NCBI GenBank assembly: GCA_934501135.1
Contig: CAKSUE010000039.1
Coordinates: 1-7,060 of the forward strand
Direction: 5' to 3'
DNA: 7,060 bases
From: an uncultured Eubacteriales bacterium
GTDB lineage: Bacteria > Bacillota > Clostridia > Oscillospirales > Acutalibacteraceae
The position numbers and the translations under genes are program-made. The notes below the pieces were generated by a model, which ran no database searches, was not told the origin of the DNA, and was given only the letters and a program-made list of their open reading frames with translations. Positions 1-5,037 of this stretch are shown here, in pieces (position 1 is the stretch's first letter; every line of letters starts with the position of its first letter).

Positions 1-530
1 AGTTAGAAGTTCTTTCAAGTTTTAAGAAATTATCTGGGACTATAGTTAAGGAGGTAGCGTCTGTGGAAAAAATGCTGATAAATGGTGTGGCCAAAGATAC
101 AAATGTTGCTAGAATTTCTATTGTAGGAATACCAGATAAACCTGGTTTAGCTTTTAAAATATTTTCTAGGTTATCGGCAAAAGGAATAAATGTAGACATT
201 ATACTGCAGTCTATAGGACGTGATGGTACTAAAGATATAACATTTACTGTTGTTCAAGAACAGCTAAAAATTGCTAAGGAAGTTTTGGAAGAATATATTA
301 AAGCTTTTGAGGGATTAAGTATAATATATGACGATTCTGTGGCAAAAGTTTCTATAGTTGGCGCAGGTATGGAAACCCATCCTGGTGTTGCAACTAGAAT
401 GTTTGAGGCATTATATGATGCACAGATTAATATACAAATGATATCAACTAGCGAAATTAAAATTTCTGTTTTAATAGATCAAAATGATGCAGATAACGCT
501 GTTGCAGCTATTCATAATAAATTTTTTTAA
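1..530 (+). CDS. lysC: Aspartate kinase, C-terminal part (5' end outside window)
   Basis: Aspartokinase phosphorylates L-aspartate, the first step of the lysine, threonine, methionine and diaminopimelate pathway, in the cytoplasm. Only the C-terminal 175 residues are here. The frame is open from base 3 through the stop at 528-530, so the gene begins upstream of the window and GTG at 63 is not the start of the full protein. Two ACT domains are visible. The first includes ISIVGIPDKPGLAFKIF and the hallmark QSIGRDGTKDITFTV. The second includes VSIVGAGMETHPGVATRMF and ISTSEIKISVLI. These domains bind the feedback amino acid and pair the subunits. The kinase domain is not visible. Full members of the family are about 400 residues long. 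The gene is followed by a terminator and converges on the holin gene. The family call is secure. Which end product inhibits it cannot be told from this part. Confidence 0.95.
   Translation, partial: LEVLSSFKKLSGTIVKEVASVEKMLINGVAKDTNVARISIVGIPDKPGLAFKIFSRLSAKGINVDIILQSIGRDGTKDITFTVVQEQLKIAKEVLEEYIKAFEGLSIIYDDSVAKVSIVGAGMETHPGVATRMFEALYDAQINIQMISTSEIKISVLIDQNDADNAVAAIHNKFF
46..65 (+). promoter_or_regulatory. Internal ribosome-binding site and GTG start within lysC
   Basis: TTAAGGAGGT at 46-55 is a near-perfect match to the anti-Shine-Dalgarno sequence. It lies 8 bases before an in-frame GTG (63-65), inside the aspartokinase reading frame. Initiation here would give a separate 155-residue protein made of both ACT domains. 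In Bacillus subtilis, aspartokinase II has a beta subunit made from an internal in-frame start of lysC in the corresponding region. The same arrangement here is inferred. The bases also encode Lys-Glu-Val, so chance is possible. Confidence 0.5.
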
Positions 531-538
531 TGAAAAAA

Positions 539-562
539 CACGGTTAAAACCGTGCTTTTTTT
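539..562. terminator. Bidirectional intrinsic terminator between lysC and the holin gene
   Basis: CACGGT (539-544) pairs with ACCGTG (549-554) around a TAAA loop, with one or two more possible pairs inside. The right side has a T-run (556-562) and the left side an A-run (533-538), so a U-tract follows the stem on both strands. It lies between two convergent genes and suits both. Confidence 0.85.
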
Positions 563-580
563 ATGTTAAATTATAAGTAA

Positions 581-1030
581 TTAGTTTGATTTATTGTTAT
601 TTGAAGACTTTAGCTTACAAAACGCATCTTTTATAATTTGAGGGAGGGGAAGTCCCATAATTCCAAGGTTTTCAACTATTGATAGTCCTTCATTTGTAAT
701 AAAGAAAAATATGACTGTTGTACATATATAATTTTTTTCTCCTGAATTTATAAGAAGGTCAAGCCTAGCGGCAATTAATACCATAAAAAGTATACCTACC
801 TTTTTGAAAAGACCTTTAAGTCCAACTTTACTATCGTAGGCACCACTTTCGCTTTTATCTGATCTTTTCCACACAAGTGAACAAATTAATCCTGTTAAAT
901 AGTCTAATGCCATAAAAATTATTAATGTTGATAAAGCTGAATTCCATCCCCCAAGTAAATTGGCTAAAAATGTACCAATAACAGAAACAACACTTATTAT
1001 GCTATATAAAATAACTTTAAAATTATTCAT
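581..1030 (-). CDS. Phage holin family protein (TcdE/holin 4_1 type)
   Basis: The product is a 149-residue small membrane protein. Hydrophobic segments lie near residues 6-26, 31-53, 75-93 and 101-118. Family landmarks include ALDYLTGL (41-48), SKVGLKGLFKKVGIL (67-81), NEGLSIVEN (113-121) and GLPLP (126-130), followed by a short polar tail rich in Lys, Ser and Asn. Holins of this group make inner-membrane lesions that let endolysins or toxins out; TcdE of Clostridioides difficile belongs here. The start at 1028-1030 has AGGGGAT on the minus strand (1037-1043) as ribosome-binding site. No endolysin or other phage gene is in the window, so this is either the edge of a lysis cassette or a domesticated orphan. 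The family call is good; the role is open. Confidence 0.88.
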   Translation of the reverse strand: MNNFKVILYSIISVVSVIGTFLANLLGGWNSALSTLIIFMALDYLTGLICSLVWKRSDKSESGAYDSKVGLKGLFKKVGILFMVLIAARLDLLINSGEKNYICTTVIFFFITNEGLSIVENLGIMGLPLPQIIKDAFCKLKSSNNNKSN

Positions 1031-1059
1031 TGTATCATCCCCTATACCTTATATAGTAC

Positions 1060-1088
1060 ATTATACTCATATGCATATCTAAAAGATA
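1060..1088 (-). promoter_or_regulatory. Weak candidate promoter for the holin gene
   Basis: On the minus strand, a perfect TATAAT (1060-1065) lies about 30 bases upstream of the holin start. The hexamer 17 bases further up (1083-1088) is TATCTT, a poor -35 match, and there is no proper extended -10. The call rests on the -10 box and its position. Confidence 0.3.
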
Positions 1089-1089
1089 A

Positions 1090-1130
1090 AAAGACAAATA
1101 CAAGCTATGATTTAAATTGTATTTGTCTTT
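1090..1130 (-). terminator. 14-bp perfect inverted repeat, terminator-like on the minus strand
   Basis: AAAGACAAATACAA (1090-1103) and TTGTATTTGTCTTT (1117-1130) are exact reverse complements with a 13-base loop. Read on the minus strand, the stem is followed by TTATCTTTT, a fair U-rich tail. On the plus strand the tail is poorer (AATAAATG). No gene is recognisable upstream on the minus strand, so what it would terminate is unknown. It could insulate the holin promoter, or be the terminator of a small unrecognised transcript or a lost gene. Confidence 0.5.
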
Positions 1131-1245
1131 AATAAATGAATTTTTTTCCATAAATTGTGCTTTAAATGGGCACATAAACAGCCTTTTTGTGTCAAAATTC
1201 TCTTCAATATGGTAAAGGAATTTGTGAATATAATACATGAAATTC

Positions 1246-1274
1246 TTGCTATTTTTGAAGTTTAATGTTAAAAT
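1246..1274 (+). promoter_or_regulatory. Candidate sigma-A-type promoter of the sipW/TasA-like operon
   Basis: TTGCTA (1246-1251, 4 of 6 to TTGACA) and TAAAAT (1269-1274, 5 of 6 to TATAAT) are separated by exactly 17 bases. A TGn extended -10 (TGT, 1266-1268) precedes the -10 box. Transcription would begin near 1281, giving a leader of about 140 bases before the first peptidase gene. Another TATAAT at 1229-1234 lacks a convincing -35. Confidence 0.5.
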
Positions 1275-1305
1275 ATACATAAAGTTGAGCGGGGGGGCTT
1301 AAATT

Positions 1306-1401
1306 GTGAAATATAACGAAAAAGGAAAATTTGAGAGGTTTTGTAAAAATATAAATGTTTTTGCGGCTTATAAGGAATATATAATCATATCAAAAACATG
1401 A
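1306..1401 (+). CDS. Possible 31-codon leader ORF
   Basis: GTG at 1306 opens a 31-residue frame ending at TGA 1399-1401. A G-run (1291-1297) lies 8 bases upstream and could act as a poor ribosome-binding site. The peptide is basic and starts MKYNEKGKFERFCKN if GTG is read as Met. I recognise no family. It lies between the candidate promoter and sipW, so it could be a leader peptide whose translation affects the downstream hairpin, a remnant of a larger gene, or chance. Codon use is unremarkable. Confidence 0.2.
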   Translation: MKYNEKGKFERFCKNINVFAAYKEYIIISKT

Positions 1402-1420
1402 ATGTTAGGGGGATATATAA

Positions 1421-2038
1421 ATGAATGAAGTAAAAGAAAATAGATCGATAGGACACTCAATAATGGTGGCAATAGGAGTTATCCTCTGCATTGTTTTAAC
1501 GCCAATTCTTATTATTAATGTAACACTTATTGTGAAAGGAATCATTGATGAAGATAATGTTCCAGATTTTGCAGGGTATTCTCCTCTAATCGTACTTTCT
1601 GATTCTATGGTACCAACAATTTATGATGGAGATTTGATTATCGTAAAAAAGGTTGATCCACAAGAGGTCAAAGTTGACGATGTAATTTCGTTTAAAGAAG
1701 ATCAGGCGGTTATAACCCATAGAATAATTGCAATGGAAACAACTACGTTAGGAAAACTGCAGTTTACTACAAAGGGTGATGCAAATAATACAGAGGATAT
1801 AAAAAAGGTTTCGGAAGAAGATTTAGTTGGAGAATACATATTAAGAGTTCCTGGTGTTGGAACGGTTGCGATGTTTTTACAAACTCCAGCTGGAATGATT
1901 ATATTTGTGGCAATACCACTTGCGATATTTATCATTTATGATATTTTAAGCAGAAGAAGTAGATCAAAGAAAGAAAAACAGCTTACAGATGAATTAATGA
2001 AAGAGTTAGAGCGTTTGAAGAGCAATAAAGAGTCTTAG
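1421..2038 (+). CDS. sipW: SipW-type signal peptidase I (first copy)
   Basis: This 205-residue membrane serine protease removes signal peptides outside the cytoplasmic membrane. It is of the endoplasmic-reticulum/archaeal type (MEROPS S26B), which uses a Ser-His pair instead of Ser-Lys. Membrane segments lie at about residues 14-38 and 150-173. The catalytic Ser is Ser62 in LSDSMVPT. His100 is in ITHRI, and the conserved Asp pair is Asp120 (TKGD) and Asp126. A charged, helix-prone cytoplasmic tail (177-205) ends in NKES, much like the second copy. The start ATG has AGGGGGA at 1407-1413, 7 bases upstream. It heads the operon, just before a TasA-like gene with a SipW-type signal peptide, its likely substrate. 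The residue before the catalytic Ser is Asp, where the second copy has Gly. Confidence 0.93.
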   Translation: MNEVKENRSIGHSIMVAIGVILCIVLTPILIINVTLIVKGIIDEDNVPDFAGYSPLIVLSDSMVPTIYDGDLIIVKKVDPQEVKVDDVISFKEDQAVITHRIIAMETTTLGKLQFTTKGDANNTEDIKKVSEEDLVGEYILRVPGVGTVAMFLQTPAGMIIFVAIPLAIFIIYDILSRRSRSKKEKQLTDELMKELERLKSNKES

Positions 2039-2046
2039 CTATTTTT

Positions 2047-2070
2047 TCCTCATTTTGCCACGGATGAGGA
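2047..2070 (+). promoter_or_regulatory. Hairpin upstream of the TasA-like gene
   Basis: TCCTCAT (2047-2053) pairs with ATGAGGA (2064-2070), leaving a 10-base loop, TTTGCCACGG. No T-run follows, so it is not a normal terminator on the plus strand. Nine loop bases (2055-2063) are the exact reverse complement of 2816-2824, the loop of the hairpin beyond the gene. Confidence 0.4.
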
Positions 2071-2149
2071 TTAAATATAAACTTATCAAAATTATAAGGG
2101 TTCATTATGTTATAAAAATTTGGTGGTAGAAATTAAGGAGGGAAAAGTC

Positions 2150-2773
2150 ATGAAAAAGGTTAGAAAAAATTATGCGATGCGTATTTCATCAATCCTTTTA
2201 ATACTTACAATGATGTCATTGTGTATGGTTAGTGGAACATTCGCTAAATATACAGTATCGAAAGATGCCTCAGATACTGCAACGGTAGCAAAATTCGCAG
2301 TCAAATTAGGTGAAAATGAACTTACTAAGGCGGACACAATTACTGTGAATCTTTTTAAAAGCATTTATCCAGGTAATAAGGTAAAAGGAGAAAACGAAAA
2401 GAAAGTTGTGGCTCCTGGCACCTCTGGATATATCCCAATTACAATAAGCAATAAAGGTGAGGTTGCAGTAAAAGCTACTTTAACTTTTGATGAAACTAAA
2501 ACCAAAACCGAAGAGATCGACATCCCTATTAAATATGCAATTACTAATAGCGAGAGTATACCTGGCAGTGAAGCTTGGAAAACCACAATAAGTGAGTTGA
2601 ATGATTCTGCTGCACAAAGTTTAGCAGTAGGTGAAACTGGAGAACAAAGATATCTCCACTGGAAGTGGGATGAAAATTCGTCTAACGAAAACGATACTAA
2701 GCTTGGCACAGCTGAGACTCTTGCACAAGTAACAACTAAAATAACCTGCAATGTAGAACAAGATATAACATAA
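2150..2773 (+). CDS. TasA/camelysin-like secreted protein with SipW-type signal peptide
   Basis: The product is a 207-residue exported protein. I chose ATG 2150 because AAGGAGGG (2135-2142) lies 7 bases upstream; the longer frame from TTG 2120 has no comparable site. The signal peptide has a basic start (KKVRKNYAMR), a hydrophobic core at about 11-29, and a likely cut after Ala32 in GTFA|KYT. It is followed by SDTATVAKF (41-49), typical of SipW clients such as TasA, CotN/YqfT-type proteins and camelysin. The mature part fits a beta-sandwich: VAPGTSGYIPITISNKG (87-103), PIKY (126-129), HWKWDE (170-175) and NDTKLGT (181-187). No LPXTG or C-terminal anchor is present. In Bacillus, TasA forms the main matrix fibre. 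As the first client after the peptidase, this is the best candidate major subunit. Exact function is inferred. Confidence 0.88.
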   Translation: MKKVRKNYAMRISSILLILTMMSLCMVSGTFAKYTVSKDASDTATVAKFAVKLGENELTKADTITVNLFKSIYPGNKVKGENEKKVVAPGTSGYIPITISNKGEVAVKATLTFDETKTKTEEIDIPIKYAITNSESIPGSEAWKTTISELNDSAAQSLAVGETGEQRYLHWKWDENSSNENDTKLGTAETLAQVTTKITCNVEQDIT

Positions 2774-2802
2774 GTTTTTTAAAGAAACATGATAAGGTTC
2801 AA

Positions 2803-2849
2803 ATTTCTCCCTCTACCGTGGCAAGAGGGAGAAATGAACTTCATTTTTT
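2803..2849 (+). terminator. Strong hairpin after the TasA-like gene, partial terminator or processing site
   Basis: ATTTCTCCCTCT (2803-2814) and AGAGGGAGAAAT (2824-2835) form a perfect 12-bp stem with a 9-base loop, ACCGTGGCA. A T-run (2844-2849) follows, but 8 bases after the stem, so termination would probably be incomplete. It lies between the likely major subunit and the rest of the operon. There it could lower downstream expression or stabilise the upstream mRNA. Confidence 0.55.
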
Positions 2850-2852
2850 AAG

Positions 2853-2891
2853 TTTGACCAGACAAGGCAAATTTTGCCTTGTGTGTTCAAA
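2853..2891 (+). promoter_or_regulatory. Second hairpin in the gap before the 475-residue gene
   Basis: ACAAGGCAA (2862-2870) and TTGCCTTGT (2874-2882) are exact reverse complements around a 3-base loop. An outer TTTGA/TCAAA pair (2853-2857, 2887-2891) can extend it across a small internal loop. No T-run follows. With the preceding stem it makes this 161-base gap highly structured. Confidence 0.45.
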
Positions 2892-2934
2892 TTTAAACGG
2901 TAGGCTGTATTAAAGTGTAGAGGAGGTATATGTT

Positions 2935-4362
2935 GTGAATAACTCTAAGTTGAATAAAGGAAAAAGTAATACTTTTTTTATCATTATTTTAGTATTCGCT
3001 ATTTTAAGCAGTTGTGCGGTAGGAATTTTTATTGGAAAAAGCGGAGAAAAACAAATTGATACTATTTATTTGAGAGAACCACAAGATGATGTTTCATTTA
3101 ACATAGAGGGCCATTTATTATATAAAGATGGTAGCCCTGTTAAAAATTCCAACCTAGAATTGCACAGTAAAGTGGTAAAAAGTAGTACTAACGAGAATGG
3201 ATACTTCTTAGCAAAAGATATTAACCCAGGAGACCATAAAATATTTGTATTCGATAAAAATGGACAAGAACTAGCCTCTTGCAGCTTTTCACTTAATGTA
3301 AATTCTTCTATGGATGGAATAACCGTAGAATCTGGGAGTGACGGTAATAAGCATATTAATACCACAGCAGATATCAGTTCCTTACAAATTTTTCTTGAAA
3401 TTGATGACGATGGAAATTTAATTTTATCTCAGTACATGATTTTAAAAACTAAAGATGGAACGCGGATAACTTCTGATGGAGTAAAAATTAAAACTGATGG
3501 AACAATTTTAATGCCGGATGGGAGTATGATAGATGTAAATAAGATTCTGACTTTAGCCGACGGAACAAAATATAAAATAGGTGATGACATATATAAAAAT
3601 GATCTGGGAATGGTTATTCTTAAGGATGGCTCCATAATAACAGATAGCCACGGTTTTGTAATAGGCAAAGATAATTCAGTAAATATTGTTGGTAGCAATG
3701 GGTATCAGGTGTCGGATGAAATTAAAATTAACAATAATAAGGATGTGGTTTTACCGGATGGGTCAATTGTTAAACCAGGTGAACAATGGAAAGATACCTC
3801 TAGTAGTTCAAATCAGATAGATGAGAACAGTAGCTCTGATACGAACGCTAATACCTCTTCATCATCGTCTTCTTCTAATTCCAACGATATTTCTTTTTCT
3901 CGTCCAAATTTTGGTTCTGGATCTAGCAGCTCTTCTAGCTCTAGCTCAGAAACGAGTTCTACTCCTGTAAATCCTCCTAGTAAGGGTTCTATGAAAGATG
4001 GCGTAATGATAATTTCGCCTGGAAGCAGCGGAATTTATGAGTTTAGAATTAATTCAGATTCACAAAGAGATATAAATTTTATTATGAGTATCAATAAATC
4101 TACTAGCAGTCCGGAGCTTCCAATCTTTTTCCGTATGACCAACGGTTCTGGAGATTATCTCATAGGAGATGATAATACCTGGGTTACAATGGAACAGTTT
4201 TCGCAAACTCAGATATCGGATCGTATTGGACCCCAAAAATCCAATCTGTATCGTGTTGAATGGTCATGGATTACTCAGTCAGATTCATCAGACACAATGT
4301 TTGGAACCGATTATGCAGGAAGCGATTATACAGTAGATGTAACACTGAAAGCAAGTACATAG
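2935..4362 (+). CDS. Membrane-anchored Cna-B-like / Ser-rich / TasA-like multidomain surface protein
   Basis: This is a 475-residue protein. GTG 2935 is chosen because AGGAGG (2921-2926) lies 8 bases upstream; the overlapping ATG and TTG triplets run straight into stops. A basic N-terminus precedes one hydrophobic segment (about 13-34). Residues 53-120 look like a Cna-B or carboxypeptidase-regulatory-like fold (GHLLYKDGSPVKNSNLELHS, then NENGYFLAKDINPGDHKIFV). Residues about 157-285 form a beta-rich region with recurring DG motifs (KDGT, SDG, TDGT, PDGS, ADGT, KDGS, PDGS). Residues 288-343 are a Ser-rich linker. The C-terminal part (about 353-475) matches the upstream TasA-like protein in layout: SPGSSG, LPIFF, NTWVTM, YRVEWSW, SDTMFGT, YTVDVTL. 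I infer a cell-anchored component whose outer domain joins or caps the TasA-like fibre. LSSC at 24-27 fits a lipobox, so a lipoprotein is possible. I do not recognise the full architecture as a named protein. Confidence 0.85.
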   Translation: MNNSKLNKGKSNTFFIIILVFAILSSCAVGIFIGKSGEKQIDTIYLREPQDDVSFNIEGHLLYKDGSPVKNSNLELHSKVVKSSTNENGYFLAKDINPGDHKIFVFDKNGQELASCSFSLNVNSSMDGITVESGSDGNKHINTTADISSLQIFLEIDDDGNLILSQYMILKTKDGTRITSDGVKIKTDGTILMPDGSMIDVNKILTLADGTKYKIGDDIYKNDLGMVILKDGSIITDSHGFVIGKDNSVNIVGSNGYQVSDEIKINNNKDVVLPDGSIVKPGEQWKDTSSSSNQIDENSSSDTNANTSSSSSSSNSNDISFSRPNFGSGSSSSSSSSSETSSTPVNPPSKGSMKDGVMIISPGSSGIYEFRINSDSQRDINFIMSINKSTSSPELPIFFRMTNGSGDYLIGDDNTWVTMEQFSQTQISDRIGPQKSNLYRVEWSWITQSDSSDTMFGTDYAGSDYTVDVTLKAST

Positions 4363-4398
4363 ACATAAATTAATTTTTAACTGATTATTTTGGTAAGA

Positions 4399-4415
4399 AA
4401 GGGAGGCGCGCCCTT
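4399..4415 (+). promoter_or_regulatory. Hairpin overlapping the ribosome-binding site and start of the second sipW
   Basis: AAGGG (4399-4403) can pair with CCCTT (4411-4415). The stem takes in part of the Shine-Dalgarno sequence GGGAGG (4401-4406) and the first two bases of the TTG start (4414-4416). It could reduce translation initiation. The stem is short, so the effect is uncertain. Confidence 0.3.
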
Positions 4416-4968
4416 GAAGAAAATATTACAATATATTTGTAAGGTTATAATGTTTATTATTGCGAGTGCTATTATTGGAATTAATGTTTATCAATTTAAT
4501 GCAAAATTCATATTGAATGAGCCACTCGCAAAGATGAATGGATATGCAGTAGTGAATATTTTATCAGGAAGCATGGAACCTGCATTTACTGTAAATGATC
4601 TTTTAATTATTAAAGAGCAAGACAATTATAATGTGGATGATATTATTACATTTACAGAAGGGAAGGCCCTGATTACGCATCGTATCGTGAGAATCGATTC
4701 TAATAGCATTATCACAAAGGGTGATAGTAACAATGCCGAGGATCAAGCGATCACTCTTGATAAAATCCAAGGTAAGGTTATAAAAATAATACCTGGTGCT
4801 GGAAAAATATTATCAGCAATTCAGAGTCCATTTGTATTTATAGCAATTATTCTTGCTGTTATTGGAATTCTTCAGCTTTCTTATTATATTGAAAAGAAGA
4901 ACAGAGAAAAGCGCTTAGATGGTTTGCGAGAAGAATTAAAAAAGGTTCAAGAAGGCAAAGAATCCTAA
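4414..4968 (+). CDS. sipW: SipW-type signal peptidase I (second copy)
   Basis: This is a 184-residue signal peptidase of the same S26B Ser-His type as the first. I chose TTG 4414 because GGGAGG (4401-4406) lies 7 bases upstream and the protein then starts with a normal KKILQYICK anchor; a longer TTG at 4390 lacks a site. Membrane segments lie at about 8-28 and 138-158. The catalytic Ser53 is in LSGSMEPAF, His89 in ITHRIV, and the conserved Asp pair is Asp104 (TKGD) and Asp110. The charged tail (160-184) ends in GKES, like the NKES of the first copy. It follows the 475-residue gene by 51 bases and precedes another small exported protein. The two copies differ clearly outside the motifs, which suggests old paralogues, perhaps with different clients. 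Confidence 0.92.
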   Translation: MKKILQYICKVIMFIIASAIIGINVYQFNAKFILNEPLAKMNGYAVVNILSGSMEPAFTVNDLLIIKEQDNYNVDDIITFTEGKALITHRIVRIDSNSIITKGDSNNAEDQAITLDKIQGKVIKIIPGAGKILSAIQSPFVFIAIILAVIGILQLSYYIEKKNREKRLDGLREELKKVQEGKES

Positions 4969-5037
4969 AATAGTAATGGAATTGTTTGGAGCAACAATTG
5001 TGATAACTCCTGTTTAAGAGGAAAGGAGATGTTTATA

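Larger units (their letters stand above)
1031..1420. other. Intergenic region between the divergent holin and secretion operon
   Basis: There are about 390 bases with no recognised gene. From left to right they hold the holin ribosome-binding site, a weak holin promoter, the 14-bp inverted repeat, an AT-rich stretch (1131-1245) in which I see no convincing gene or RNA, the candidate operon promoter (1246-1274), a run of seven G (1291-1297), a possible 31-codon ORF (1306-1401) and a weak nested inverted repeat (1355-1399) just ahead of the first signal peptidase gene. I see no recognisable riboswitch class. Confidence 0.6.

Noticed and set aside
1035..1280. 81-codon minus-strand ORF in the intergenic region
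   Set aside because: It has no ribosome-binding site, runs through the 14-bp inverted repeat and the candidate holin promoter, has a low-complexity aromatic composition and matches no family I know.
1291..1297. Run of seven G as a possible phase-variation tract
   Set aside because: It is short, lies in the leader outside any certain coding frame, and could simply be a poor ribosome-binding site.
1223..1320. Two similar TTGTGAA-ATAA stretches near 1223 and 1304 as possible operator sites
   Set aside because: The similarity needs a gap and is mostly A/T; there is no symmetry or known regulator to support it.
1702..3698. Other minus-strand ORFs opposite the first peptidase, TasA-like and 475-residue genes
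   Set aside because: Each lies wholly or almost wholly opposite a well-supported plus-strand gene, and none shows a recognisable domain or a convincing ribosome-binding site.
3799..3963. Serine-codon tract as a slippage-prone microsatellite
   Set aside because: The serines use mixed TCN and AGY codons with interruptions, so there is no long uniform DNA repeat.
4405..4412. GGCGCGCC, a rare 8-base palindrome in an AT-rich region (an AscI site)
   Set aside because: It overlaps a functional Shine-Dalgarno and start region, and nothing around it suggests a cloning junction. It is treated as natural.
4980..4999. AATTGTT/AACAATT inverted repeat after the second peptidase
   Set aside because: The 7-bp stem is nearly all A-T and has no T-run after it, so it is too weak to call as a terminator or regulatory element.
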